NCBI RefSeq assembly: GCF_000227135.1
Contig: NC_018231.1
Location: 230,438 to 294,437 of the forward strand
Length of the DNA: 64,000 nt
Origin: Leishmania donovani
Taxonomy: Eukaryota; Euglenozoa; Kinetoplastea; Trypanosomatida; Trypanosomatidae
Direction: 5' to 3'
Shown here piece after piece: positions 39,002 through 48,625 of this stretch. Each line of letters begins with the position of its first letter. Positions within the stretch are counted from its first letter, which is position 1. The translations under genes and the position numbers were made by a program. The notes below the pieces were generated by a model, which had not been told where the DNA came from, did no database searches, and worked only from the letters and a program-made list of their open reading frames with translations.

Positions 39002-42000
39002 TCACACGCACTCGCGCAACCACGGATGCCGCAATGCCTCGTAAGCCGTCAGCCGCCGAGAAGGGTACTTCTCCAGAAGCCCGCGAAGGAAGGAGGTGCC
39101 GAGCGCCGAGATGGGGGGTAGCAACACATCGGCGACGTGCCCATCAGGCGCCATCACGCGACCGACGGACGCATTTGCCTGCACACCGGTCGCGGCAGCG
39201 TCCGCGGAGACGTACACGAGGCGATCGAGGTCCACCTCCAGCCCACCCGACGCACACATGTCGGCGTACGCGGTGAGTGATGCGCAGAGCTGCTCCACGG
39301 TGGTGGCAAAGAGCGTGTCAGCCGGCGTCGCGCTGCTGCCGCCATCGCTGCCCTCAGCAAGGGCACGCTTCTGCTCCGCACACCGCACAGACGCCGCCAC
39401 CGCCTCGGCGCGCCGGTGCCACTGCCGAGTCTGCTCCGAGGCGGCGGAGAACGCAGCTGACGTCTCGGCACGTTCTTTCGGCAGCACCACGCGCACCGAC
39501 TCTACCACTGACAGCGGAGGTAGACACGCGACTTCAGAAGGAGGGCGTGCCGCAGAGCTGGACGGCCGTGACGATGGGAGCGGCCCAGCACTGGCTGGGG
39601 GGCCGGTGGCGCCTTTCGGCACTGCTGGGCGGCGCCGGTGCCGCTGGAAGCGCAGGGGGGCGTCATAGTTCACCACAGGTGGGCCACCCGGCCGCCGCGG
39701 GTTTTTCGCTGACGGAAACGGTGCCCGCCCCGTCAGCAGCGCGTACGCGATGACGCCGACGGAGTACATGTCGACTGCTGCACCGTACCCCATCTTGTCC
39801 GGGCGCAAGGCCGGGTTGGTGACCTCAGGGGCTGCGTAGATAGGGGTGCCGCAGCTCGTCGTTGCGTCGTTGCGGGAATAGATCAGCTTCACCCGCTCCG
39901 GCACCGCCTCCGTGGCTGCTGATGCCGCTGCAGCAGACCTGCCTTCAACGCCCTGTGACATCTGCGAGAGCGTCCCGGCGAAGCCGTGCAGCGCCCCTGC
40001 GGAGTCGAACGGATGTGTCTGCAGGTGGTCGAGCACATGCGAGAGACCGAAATCCATGATCTTGACGACCGGCCACATGTGCCGCGGTACGTGCACCGTG
40101 TAAAGCACCGACAGCGGATTTGTGAACTCCACCGCCTCACTGTCTTCCTCACACGTCGTCGCGGCGGATGTGGACGCGTCGCTTGCATGGTGCGAGTGAG
40201 AGTAGGCGCGGAGCTGATGAACCAACGTCTGCAGCTGCAGCGCGTTGAGCGCGTAGCGGTCGCAGGGGCGCTGCAGCATCAAATTTTCGAGCTTCAAGTC
40301 ACGGTGGATGATGCCCATCGTGTGCAGGTACAACACTGCCTCAATCACTTGAACGATAATGATCTTCACAATGAACTCCGGCAGCGGACCGCCGACCGAG
40401 ACGAGCTCAACGTCGTCGTCGTCGTCGCACGTAGCTGCAGTCGCCGCTGCCGTTGTCGAGTTGCTCTTGCCGTCGCCAAGCCGTTGCGCACCGGCGTTAC
40501 GATGGTTGTTCGCGCCACGCTCGCTCTTACGAGCACCTGTTTTCCCCCCGCGCTCACGTCGCTTGTAGATCTGCAGCAGGTCCCACACTTCCCCTCCAGT
40601 CGCCTGCTCCATCACCAGTGCCAGGTGGTCTGGCTGGTCAAACACCTCGTACAGTGCGGTGACGTTGCGGTGACGCACGGCGAGGAGAATGTTGATCTCG
40701 CGCTGCTGACGGCGGCGGTGCTGCAACTCTCTCTCATATGTGCGGCGGAGTGCCTCGGGGAGGCAGCGGATCAGCTCTCGACGGCGTTGCTCACGATCTT
40801 GCTGCGACAGTGGCTGTGCGTCCCCGTCATCACTCGAGTCGTCGTCGTCTCGCGGCTTGTGCTGCGACTTCCGAAGTGCGCTGAGCGAGGAGGACGGCGT
40901 CAGGGCAGCGGGCGCTAAGTCGGCAAGCTGAAGACTGGCGAGCACACCTGCTGTCCACTCCTTCCGTCTCTGCGCGGCCAGATCGTCCGGCTGCGTCTCC
41001 ATGAGCAACAGCTGCTCAATCACGGCGGCATCTGCGGCCGATATCGTCCCTGGCACTGCCCCCGCAGTACCAGGGGTGGCAACGGTGGCAGCGTTGCGGA
41101 TGCATGACACAGGTGCTCGATCCGTACCGCCTTCGCCTTCCTCGCCATGCTGCTGCTGCTGCTGCTGCTGCCGAAGAGCTTCAAACAACATGCGCTGCTT
41201 GCGGATGATCTTGACAGCGAACACCTGTGGCGCAGCATCATCTGTGGTGATTGCGTCCGCCTCCGCTGCTGTCGTCGAGGCCGCCGACGCGGACACATGC
41301 AGCACCGAGGCTGGCGCCCGTCGCTCCTTCCCCCGTATGTAGGCTTCCCGTAGCTCAGCCGCCTCTGCCGGGTTCGCCGTCCACTCACCCACGCCGTCGC
41401 CGCTGAAGACGTACTCCCAGCTTGAGGGCACACCAGCCGCGACACCACCACCAGCGTCGAGGAGGGACGGCGACTGCGATGAGGCTGACGCCTCTGCGCG
41501 CAAGGCGGCGCGGTACACGGTGCCGAACGTTCCCTGGCCCAGCGGATGTGCCCGATCAAGGGAGTAGTACTCGTCAACGCTGTGACCGTACATGCGCCGC
41601 ACCTGCGCCTCGACGTTCCACTGCGCTCTGCACAGCAGCGCACGCCGTCGCGCAGCTGTCTGCAGTGCCTGACGTTGCTGCTGCTCCTTCTCCGCCAAGG
41701 CGATGTCCTCATCAGTGCCTTGTGTCGTGCTCGCCTGATGCGGCTGCTCTGCCACCCAACGCACAAACGCCTCCGCCGTGAGGAAGAGAAACGAGAGGTT
41801 GTAGTCCGTCGTGCGCCGAGGGCCGGCATTGATGAGCTCCACCACGTCACCGTCGCGCAGACGCGCCGAGCGGCCTTTGCCCACCTTCTGGCCGTTGACG
41901 ATGCATCCGTTTGTGCTGTAGTCAGAGAGCATAATGCGAGCGGCGTTGCGGCCGGTTGCATCGCCGCGTGGATGCGGCGCAGCTGGCGCATCCGTTGCGG

Positions 42001-42730
42001 GTTGAGGACTGCGATGAAGCGGAGCCACGACCTTGGCCACGGCGCCGGCCGCCTCGTAGGCCGCCCTCTGTGCCTCCTTGTCTTCCGCCGCCACTGTAGC
42101 CGCCGCCGCAGCGTCACCGCGACGAGGATCACTTCCCGGTTGGTAGGCGATAGTGCAGTGCACATTGCTGACACACGGATTCGTGGCGAAGACGACGTCG
42201 TTGCTGGCGAGGCGACCGAGACGGACAGCGCCGTTGTTGCTGCGAGTGCCACACAGGGGCAGGAGAAGGCGAGGTGATGGCGAGGGGTGAGACTTATCTC
42301 CCTCCTGCTGCAGCGAGGCCGCCCAACACTTCTCAGAACATACTGCGGACGCTGGTGCGCAAGGGTACGTGCTGCCGCTGTGGGAGCACGCCGGAAAGTA
42401 GAACTGCCGCAGAGCTGGTGGAACGTGCCGCCACAACCAGTCCTCTTCAGGCTCACGCAGGGACGATGAGGCTATCAGCTTCGTCACTGACTCTTTCCCC
42501 GGCGCGTCTGCCCCTTCCACAGGGCAGCGACAACGCGGCGCGTGTGCCAGCAGCCCGTTTTCTCTCGACGGCAGGTTCTGCGCGACGAGGACACCCCAGA
42601 CACGCACACTATCCGCGTCACGGTCGTCAAGGACCTTGCCACTACACCCACCTTCATGGCGCTGCTTCTTGTGCGCAGGTGGCGCGTTACTGCTGCTGGT
42701 GCCACTGCGTTCCTGTACCGGTGCGTTCAT
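39002..42730 (-). CDS. FHA-domain serine/threonine protein kinase
   Basis: A 1,242-residue protein. An FHA domain lies at about 167-320: VRLGRLASNDVV, SNVHC and DYSTNGCIVNGQKV mark the phosphothreonine-binding loops, split by an Ala-rich insertion. The kinase domain starts at about 390. It has the Gly loop GQGTFGTV (398-405), FAVKIIRK with the ATP-binding Lys near 507, the C-helix Glu in REINILL near 678, catalytic HRDLKLEN (809-816), DFG (893-895) and the activation segment ending in APE (967-969); all key residues are present, so it should be active. FHA plus this kinase type recalls Chk2/Rad53/Dun1 checkpoint kinases. Insertions of about 90 to 170 residues interrupt the N-lobe and activation segment. 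The frame opens 20 codons earlier, but those codons translate a polypyrimidine tract, so MNAPVQ at 42730 is chosen. Confidence 0.9.
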   Translation of the reverse strand: MNAPVQERSGTSSSNAPPAHKKQRHEGGCSGKVLDDRDADSVRVWGVLVAQNLPSRENGLLAHAPRCRCPVEGADAPGKESVTKLIASSSLREPEEDWLWRHVPPALRQFYFPACSHSGSTYPCAPASAVCSEKCWAASLQQEGDKSHPSPSPRLLLPLCGTRSNNGAVRLGRLASNDVVFATNPCVSNVHCTIAYQPGSDPRRGDAAAAATVAAEDKEAQRAAYEAAGAVAKVVAPLHRSPQPATDAPAAPHPRGDATGRNAARIMLSDYSTNGCIVNGQKVGKGRSARLRDGDVVELINAGPRRTTDYNLSFLFLTAEAFVRWVAEQPHQASTTQGTDEDIALAEKEQQQRQALQTAARRRALLCRAQWNVEAQVRRMYGHSVDEYYSLDRAHPLGQGTFGTVYRAALRAEASASSQSPSLLDAGGGVAAGVPSSWEYVFSGDGVGEWTANPAEAAELREAYIRGKERRAPASVLHVSASAASTTAAEADAITTDDAAPQVFAVKIIRKQRMLFEALRQQQQQQQHGEEGEGGTDRAPVSCIRNAATVATPGTAGAVPGTISAADAAVIEQLLLMETQPDDLAAQRRKEWTAGVLASLQLADLAPAALTPSSSLSALRKSQHKPRDDDDSSDDGDAQPLSQQDREQRRRELIRCLPEALRRTYERELQHRRRQQREINILLAVRHRNVTALYEVFDQPDHLALVMEQATGGEVWDLLQIYKRRERGGKTGARKSERGANNHRNAGAQRLGDGKSNSTTAAATAATCDDDDDVELVSVGGPLPEFIVKIIIVQVIEAVLYLHTMGIIHRDLKLENLMLQRPCDRYALNALQLQTLVHQLRAYSHSHHASDASTSAATTCEEDSEAVEFTNPLSVLYTVHVPRHMWPVVKIMDFGLSHVLDHLQTHPFDSAGALHGFAGTLSQMSQGVEGRSAAAASAATEAVPERVKLIYSRNDATTSCGTPIYAAPEVTNPALRPDKMGYGAAVDMYSVGVIAYALLTGRAPFPSAKNPRRPGGPPVVNYDAPLRFQRHRRRPAVPKGATGPPASAGPLPSSRPSSSAARPPSEVACLPPLSVVESVRVVLPKERAETSAAFSAASEQTRQWHRRAEAVAASVRCAEQKRALAEGSDGGSSATPADTLFATTVEQLCASLTAYADMCASGGLEVDLDRLVYVSADAAATGVQANASVGRVMAPDGHVADVLLPPISALGTSFLRGLLEKYPSRRLTAYEALRHPWLRECV

Positions 42731-42736
42731 CGAGAG

Positions 42737-42762
42737 CTGCTTGAAGGAGGAGAGAGGGAGGG
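42737..42762 (-). promoter_or_regulatory. predicted spliced-leader acceptor of the kinase gene
   Basis: On the minus strand a run of Cs and Ts (CACCCCTCCCTCTCTCCTCC) is followed by TTCAAGCAG, giving two possible AG acceptors 6-10 bases before the ATG at 42730. This would exclude the upstream in-frame ATG at 42790 from the mRNA. Confidence 0.55.
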
Positions 42763-43269
42763 GTGCAAGTGATGATGGAGTGCGCGTCATGTGTGCGCGT
42801 GTCCAGTGAGGTGGCAGGCGGGAGGGACGGGGTCGGTGGGTGGGGGGGGGGAGGGCACAACCTCCTGCGCGGCGTTATGTATGCGCGTGTTCTTGTGTGT
42901 TAGCGTCCGCCCGCCATGTACTGCGGACACACGCACACACACACACACACACACGCAGAGAAAGGCGCGCGCGCGTGCGTAGATATGTGTGTGTATGGCG
43001 TGCTCTCTGTGAAAGGGAAGAGGAGAAGGGGGAGGGGAGGGCGCAAGGACGAGTGGTGAGGCGCCAGGTGGCGTGGCCGAGGGAGAAGGGCGATGAGTCA
43101 TCTTGCGAGGCTGCGTGCGTGGGGTTGCGTTCTGGCATGCATGTATGAGGTGCTTGCGCGCGTGCGCGCAACCTCATGGCCAAGCAGTGCTGCACCGAGT
43201 AAAAAAGAAAGCGTCGGAGGTAACGACGACAAGAGGTGGCGGTGGCGGCGGGAGGGGAATGCGGTCGCG

Positions 43270-43305
<36 letters not shown>

Positions 43306-43401
43306 ATGTGGTATACCAAGGGAAGCATAGGACCATAATGAGAATAAAGATGTGTTGCCACGTGAAGGTGGACGGTGACACGCGGTGGGGAGGGAGACCG
43401 C
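42763..43401. other. spacer between kinase and CHCH genes
   Basis: G and CA/GT runs only (42841-42852, 42930-42954, 43270-43302). No gene seen. Confidence 0.55.
43270..43302. repeat. GT microsatellite
   Basis: Uninterrupted GT run about 100 bases before the duplicated CHCH 3' flank begins. Confidence 0.92.
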
Positions 43402-43736
43402 CGAAGGTGCGGCAGCGTGCAGCGCATCAGCGCGGACACACACGCGCACACACGAGAGTATAGAAGCAGTGGGGATCTTGACAAGCAGCGGGCACAGGTG
43501 TGGAAAGAGACTTGTGGAGACTGAGGCGCCTCAGGAGACTGAGGAGAGAGGAGTGACGGATACGACTACGGCCACACATGCCGCGTTGGCGACGGCTGGT
43601 GGCGACTGTGTGCAGCAACGCAAGAAGAAGGGGGAGGGCGGCCGGCGGGACCGGTGTGTGCCTGTGGTTTTCGCGCTGTCTCTCCGGTATCGCTGTACAG
43701 GATGTCCCTTTCAATGCTACTGCGGAGGCTGCATCG
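43402..43736. repeat. 3' flank of the CHCH genes, copy A
   Basis: These 335 bases are repeated at 43836-44170; I see no difference between the copies. In the second copy they hold the 3' UTR and last codons of the complete CHCH gene (stop at 44151). This copy ends at an assembly gap four bases short of the point where the piece at 44897 begins, so it is probably the 3' end of the gene whose 5' part is at 44897-45295. Confidence 0.88.
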
Positions 43737-43835
43737 NNNNNNNNNNNNNNNNNNNNNNNNNNNNNNNNNNNNNNNNNNNNNNNNNNNNNNNNNNNNNNNN
43801 NNNNNNNNNNNNNNNNNNNNNNNNNNNNNNNNNNN
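43737..43835. other. assembly gap
   Basis: 99 N between two copies of the CHCH 3' flank. The sequence on its left matches the coding end up to position 44170 of the complete copy. Confidence 0.98.
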
Positions 43836-44170
43836 CGAAGGTGCGGCAGCGTGCAGCGCATCAGCGCGGACACACACGCGCACACACGAGAGTATAGAAG
43901 CAGTGGGGATCTTGACAAGCAGCGGGCACAGGTGTGGAAAGAGACTTGTGGAGACTGAGGCGCCTCAGGAGACTGAGGAGAGAGGAGTGACGGATACGAC
44001 TACGGCCACACATGCCGCGTTGGCGACGGCTGGTGGCGACTGTGTGCAGCAACGCAAGAAGAAGGGGGAGGGCGGCCGGCGGGACCGGTGTGTGCCTGTG
44101 GTTTTCGCGCTGTCTCTCCGGTATCGCTGTACAGGATGTCCCTTTCAATGCTACTGCGGAGGCTGCATCG
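43836..44170. repeat. 3' flank of the CHCH genes, copy A'
   Basis: Second copy of 43402-43736. It begins right after the gap and runs into the CHCH coding sequence (overlap 44151-44170). Confidence 0.88.
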
Positions 44171-44609
44171 GGTGCTCTCTCTGGCACTGCGTGAAGTAGT
44201 CCCACGCCCACTTGCAGCTGTCGGCGGACTCGGGGTTCGCCTCAAGGCACTTGGAGTAGCCCACAAGTTGCGGCGTGCAGACGTGCCCCTCCTGCTGCGC
44301 GGCCTGCGCCAGCTGCTGCGCCTCTGCCGGCTGCGTCGGCGCCTGGTTGCTGTGGCCGTAGAGGTAGTTGCTGATGCCGTGGCCCAGCACGCTGCCCCCG
44401 GCGACGGCCGCCATCGTGCCGAGGATGCCGCCACCGCCACCGCCGGCCATCGGACGCTGAACGTAGATGTTCGTGACGCCGTTCGGCTGCTGCGGGTGCG
44501 CGTGGGGTGTCGACTGGTGCAGCGGCTCCGCCTTCTTCGGCGGCGGTGAGGCGGCGGCGTGGTGGCTGCTGCCACCGCTGGCACGAGGCGCTGCGCGGGA
44601 GCGAGCCAT
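44151..44609 (-). CDS. CHCHD2/CHCHD10-like twin-CX9C protein, complete copy
   Basis: A 152-residue protein. The Arg/Ala/Ser/Pro-rich N-terminus could serve as a mitochondrial signal. A glycine-rich hydrophobic segment follows (about 53-84, with GGGGGGILGTMAAVAGG and GHGISNYLYG), as in CHCHD2/CHCHD10/Mix17. The C-terminal CHCH fold has two CX9C motifs, Cys111-Cys121 and Cys132-Cys142, the spacing needed for oxidative folding by the Mia40/Erv1-type route in the intermembrane space. Family members stabilise cristae and respiratory complexes; the role here is inferred. From residue 38 onward the sequence, and the 3' flank, match the second gene at 44897-45295; the first 37 residues match the fragment at 47236-47344. 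This copy lies on a contig flanked by gaps and may be misplaced. Confidence 0.93.
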   Translation of the reverse strand: MARSRAAPRASGGSSHHAAASPPPKKAEPLHQSTPHAHPQQPNGVTNIYVQRPMAGGGGGGILGTMAAVAGGSVLGHGISNYLYGHSNQAPTQPAEAQQLAQAAQQEGHVCTPQLVGYSKCLEANPESADSCKWAWDYFTQCQREHPMQPPQ

Positions 44610-44617
44610 TGGGTTAG

Positions 44618-44665
44618 CTGTCACGTGGGCGGAGGAGGTGGAGTTAGGAAGGAGCGAAAAACAGC
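44618..44665 (-). promoter_or_regulatory. predicted spliced-leader acceptor of the complete CHCH copy
   Basis: A pyrimidine-rich minus-strand stretch ends in CACGTGACAG eight bases before the ATG at 44609. The same sequence recurs before 47344. Confidence 0.5.
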
Positions 44666-44797
44666 GAAGCGCAGCGCTGATGCGTGGGTTCGGTTGAGCA
44701 CGATGGAAAGCGTGGATGGGCAGATCTAACTGTTTCGACTCGGCGAGGCCGCCCGTGAACAAAAACGCAAGAGCGAATGGTCCATCGCGCGTCGGGA

Positions 44798-44896
44798 NNN
44801 NNNNNNNNNNNNNNNNNNNNNNNNNNNNNNNNNNNNNNNNNNNNNNNNNNNNNNNNNNNNNNNNNNNNNNNNNNNNNNNNNNNNNNNNNNNNNNNN
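44798..44896. other. assembly gap
   Basis: 99 N. The left side ends at a sequence found again at 47525-47531, where it continues. The right side starts inside a second CHCH coding region. The two sides therefore probably do not adjoin in the genome. Confidence 0.98.
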
Positions 44897-45295
44897 CTCT
44901 CTCTGGCACTGCGTGAAGTAGTCCCACGCCCACTTGCAGCTGTCGGCGGACTCGGGGTTCGCCTCAAGGCACTTGGAGTAGCCCACAAGTTGCGGCGTGC
45001 AGACGTGCCCCTCCTGCTGCGCGGCCTGCGCCAGCTGCTGCGCCTCTGCCGGCTGCGTCGGCGCCTGGTTGCTGTGGCCGTAGAGGTAGTTGCTGATGCC
45101 GTGGCCCAGCACGCTGCCCCCGGCGACGGCCGCCATCGTGCCGAGGATGCCGCCACCGCCACCGCCGGCCATCGGACGCTGAACGTAGATGTTCGTGACG
45201 CCGTTCGGCTGCTGCGGGTGCGACGTGGTACCGGGGCGGCGCTCGGACCGAAATCCACTGAAGGAGCCTTGGCGGCCACCACGACGACGAGGCAT
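44897..45295 (-). CDS. CHCHD2-like twin-CX9C protein, second gene, 3' end lost in gap
   Basis: 133 codons are present; the last seven codons and the stop are missing, as judged from the copy at 44151. The N-terminus (MPRRRGGRQGSFSGFRSERR) differs from that of the first copy and is shorter and Arg-rich, close in flavour to the MPR start of animal CHCHD2 and suitable as a mitochondrial signal. From HPQQPNG onward the protein is the same as the first copy, including the glycine-rich segment and all four CX9C cysteines. The missing end is probably at 43402-43736, which stops four bases short of this piece. The start is the first ATG after a stretch of low-complexity leader. Confidence 0.85.
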
Positions 45296-46206
45296 CCTCC
45301 CAGAGCACGGGTGCGCGCAGTTTCCCTCTGTGTGCAGCCGGCGTGTCTGCGTGATGGAGGATGACGGATGCGTGCAGGGAAAGAGGGATCCAAAAAAAGC
45401 GGTAGGCGCCCCGCGGCAACGGATGTCGCGTGCGCGTGTGCTCGTCGTGCGCGGAGGAGGAGACGCAGGACTGGCAGAGGGGGGCAGAGACCGTGAGAGA
45501 GAAAGCGGGGAGATGCCAAGGTGCTTCGTTGCACGACAGTGTACAAGGGTGGGGTGAGGTGGAATGGACAACACTGCTACGCGCAGCCAACGCTCACCCA
45601 CCTCCGTGAAGCGCCACGCACGCACACAGAGAGGGCGAAAGGGTGTGTAAAGGACGTGATATCCGACCTCGAAGCACGCCGAGGGTGGTGGTCGCAGTGA
45701 TACGTAAGCCTGTGCGAGCGGTCCAACCTCTTCTGTCGCTTTCTGATCACCTGTATACCTTTATCCGGGAGGGGGAGGGAGGGTGTGCGTGTGTGCCTAC
45801 AGGAAGAGGAGAGAGAGAGAGAGCCAGAGAGATAGATGGATACAACAACCCATGCGCGGCCATAGGGATGCGTGAGGGAAGTTTCTGAGCCGATAGCCGG
45901 AATGGGCGGGTAGCGTCGGAGAAACAGGCGGGCGGGAGGACACGTGGCGCTGTCAGAGGCTATCAGAACAGCAACAGAGGCAAAACGGCGGGCGAGGCGT
46001 CGGCAAGGATGTACCCTCGCATGCAAGTCGCCGGCTGCCCGCCAAACACAAACACACACACACACACACACGGCGGGGGTGGGGTTGTTTCTAGGTAGAC
46101 ACGAATGGAAACGCATGGGCTGCTGCTGCCGCTGCCGCCCTTCCTCCGTCCTAAATGGAGCGGTAACATGCGCAAGGATATAAATATATATAGTTATAGA
46201 GGTAAG

Positions 46207-46208
<2 letters not shown>

Positions 46209-46250
<42 letters not shown>

Positions 46251-46358
46251 CGAACAAGANNNNNNNNNNNNNNNNNNNNNNNNNNNNNNNNNNNNNNNNN
46301 NNNNNNNNNNNNNNNNNNNNNNNNNNNNNNNNNNNNNNNNNNNNNNNNNNNNNNNNNN

Positions 46359-46388
<30 letters not shown>
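46209..46388. repeat. CA repeat broken by an assembly gap
   Basis: A (CA)n run followed by CGAACAAGA on the left and a second (CA)n run followed by GCGAACAAGAG on the right of the gap at 46260-46358. The two edges may be the same locus assembled twice or a short tandem repeat. Confidence 0.85.
46260..46358. other. assembly gap
   Basis: 99 N at the CA repeat. Confidence 0.98.
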
Positions 46389-46389
<1 letters not shown>

Positions 46390-47053
46390 CGAACAAGAGA
46401 AGCCCTCTAGCCCCGCCCCTCCCCCCAGGTAAGCACATGGGCAGCAACAACGAGGGCAACGGTTACAGGCACGCAGGATGGGGCGGAGCGAGTGGGCGAG
46501 GGGGCGATACAGCCACAAAACAGGTCTTTAAACACACACACACACACACACCAGTAAAGGAGGGATGTCCAGCGAATATTCTCGGCGCCCTTCTTTGTTC
46601 CGTCACTGTGCCTCCTCTGGCTTACAGTGATGTCGTTCCGGGGATGGGGGACGAGTGATAGAGAGAGGGTGGTAGTGGCGGTGCACCGTTGATACACATG
46701 TAAGTGTCCACGTTATGTGTATGGCTCGTGCGTGGGTGTGTGGCCCCCCCTTCCTCTCCCTTCTTCTGCTGTAGATATGCGTTACTTCTGTGGGTGCCTT
46801 CTCGTTAGGGGTGCGGTGGTGGTGGCGGCGGTGGTGGCGGCGGCGCGTGCGCATGCTTGGGCCGTTCGTACCCGAGGGAGAAGAGGAGGGGGCGGTGCTC
46901 GGATTTCGTCTTCTTTAACTGTGTCAGCATGACGAAGCTAACACACACACACGCACACGCACACAGAGTCCCACGCGCGGGTGCCAACCCCTCCTTTACC
47001 CCCCCCCCCCCACTACTCACCCGCCACCATCACGAGGTTTCATCACAGTCGCC

Positions 47054-47235
47054 NNNNNNNNNNNNNNNNNNNNNNNNNNNNNNNNNNNNNNNNNNNNNNN
47101 NNNNNNNNNNNNNNNNNNNNNNNNNNNNNNNNNNNNNNNNNNNNNNNNNNNNNNNNNNNNNNNNNNNNNNNNNNNNNNNNNNNNNNNNNNNNNNNNNNNN
47201 NNNNNNNNNNNNNNNNNNNNNNNNNNNNNNNNNNN
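47054..47235. other. assembly gap hiding most of a CHCH gene
   Basis: 182 N. The right edge starts at the base where the two CHCH genes begin to differ (equivalent to 44501), as expected when an assembler stops at a repeat boundary. The contig 43836-44797 would fit here. Confidence 0.9.
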
Positions 47236-47344
47236 CGTGGGGTGTCGACTGGTGCAGCGGCTCCGCCTTCTTCGGCGGCGGTGAGGCGGCGGCGTGGTGG
47301 CTGCTGCCACCGCTGGCACGAGGCGCTGCGCGGGAGCGAGCCAT
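47236..47344 (-). CDS. CHCHD2-like protein, N-terminal fragment at gap edge
   Basis: Encodes the same first 36 or so residues as the complete copy at 44151-44609 (MARSRAAPRASGG onward) and then enters the gap. The upstream 190 bases also match, up to the end of the contig at 44797. This is most likely the same gene as the complete copy, represented twice, with the remainder wrongly placed at 43836-44797. Confidence 0.82.
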
Positions 47345-47352
47345 TGGGTTAG

Positions 47353-47400
47353 CTGTCACGTGGGCGGAGGAGGTGGAGTTAGGAAGGAGCGAAAAACAGC
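47353..47400 (-). promoter_or_regulatory. predicted spliced-leader acceptor of the CHCH gene
   Basis: A minus-strand pyrimidine-rich stretch ending in CACGTGACAG eight bases before the ATG at 47344; same as at 44618-44665. Confidence 0.5.
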
Positions 47401-48625
47401 GAAGCGCAGCGCTGATGCGTGGGTTCGGTTGAGCACGATGGAAAGCGTGGATGGGCAGATCTAACTGTTTCGACTCGGCGAGGCCGCCCGTGAACAAAAA
47501 CGCAAGAGCGAATGGTCCATCGCGCGTCGGGAGCAGCGCAGGAGATAATGACGATAAGGAGAGGAAAGAGGTGGGGAGAAAAGCGCGCTGGAGGGTCACG
47601 GAGGTGAGGAGAGCACAGACACACGTGCTGCGCACCCTTCTGTACGCGGCCATGGAAGGAGGGGTGGTGAACGCAGGTGCGTGCACACGCACGCCGAGGC
47701 CGACTCGTCCCACATAGCTCACCAGACGGCGAAATACTCGGGGCGGGGAGGGGGAAGAGAGACCAAAGACATGCAGAGCGCCACATGAGGGGAAATGGAC
47801 GAGGAGATTTGCTCTGCGACAACCGTGCTTGCGCGTGTCCGTGAAGGCGATGTGCGCAGAGGACGCTGGGACGCGCATCTGGGACCTCTTGAAGGCACCC
47901 AGCAGCTCGTCCCAGTCCCCTTATCCCTCCATCATCTGCACAGCTACCCCTCTTCCTCGGCGCGCGCCGTCTGCCTCTTGCATCTTGCCGGCCTCATGGG
48001 TATGTGTCGCGCGCTCCCCCTCCCTCGCCCACGCAGCTGCGCCCACAGGGCTGCGTGCTTGCTTGCTTTGCGTCCTTCCTATAACCGGCCCTATTCAGCG
48101 CCACCACTGTCGACGTCGCGACACACCCATGAGGAAAGGGAGTGGGGAGGGAGGGGGAGTGCCCGTGTGTCACCCCCCCCCTCCCCTGTCAGACTCGAGC
48201 GTGCCGCTCACGGTACACAGGACACGCCGCACGGCGCAACCCCCCCCCTTTCCCTCACGTGCTCGCATGCACAAAACTCGAAAGGTACACATATGGAAAA
48301 CGAAAATGGGTGTTGGGAGGAGAAGAGGAGGGGGGGGCTGGGCAGGGGCATGGTGTGGTGTGTGTGGGTGGTGGTGGTGGTGGTGGTGGTGGGGTCGTGG
48401 GCGATGTTGCGGTTCATCTCCAGGACCACCTTCGGAACGACACACACCGGTGACAACATCCAAAGAAACCAACATAAGAAGCAACAGAAAGGAACTCCGC
48501 CATTCACGTGCGTGTATAAAGCACAGGCCAGGAGAAGATGTACCCGGTCGGGCGTCTGGTCTCCCTCCTCTTCCTGCCCACATACGCGCGCACACACACA
48601 TACCCAGGGCCACATTGCAATCACT
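47401..48625. other. spacer, no gene seen
   Basis: Continues the 5' flank of the CHCH gene, then C-rich and G-rich runs and a GGT run (48366-48393). It should include the 3' UTR of the E2 gene. Confidence 0.55.

Larger units (their letters stand above)
45296..47053. other. gene-free spacer of about 1.75 kb
   Basis: Should be the 5' leader of the second CHCH gene and the spacer to the next. It holds CA runs (46054-46070, 46209-46248, 46359-46388, 46532-46549), one gap and a GGT/GGC run near 46811-46845. No credible frame. Confidence 0.55.

Noticed and set aside
42731..42790. The longer start for the FHA kinase (ATG at 42790)
   Set aside because: The extra 20 codons translate the polypyrimidine tract of the predicted splice acceptor.
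45577..46518. A 313-codon minus frame and several other frames beginning with Cys/Val strings
   Set aside because: They are translations of GT/CA runs and cross runs of N. No folded-protein composition.
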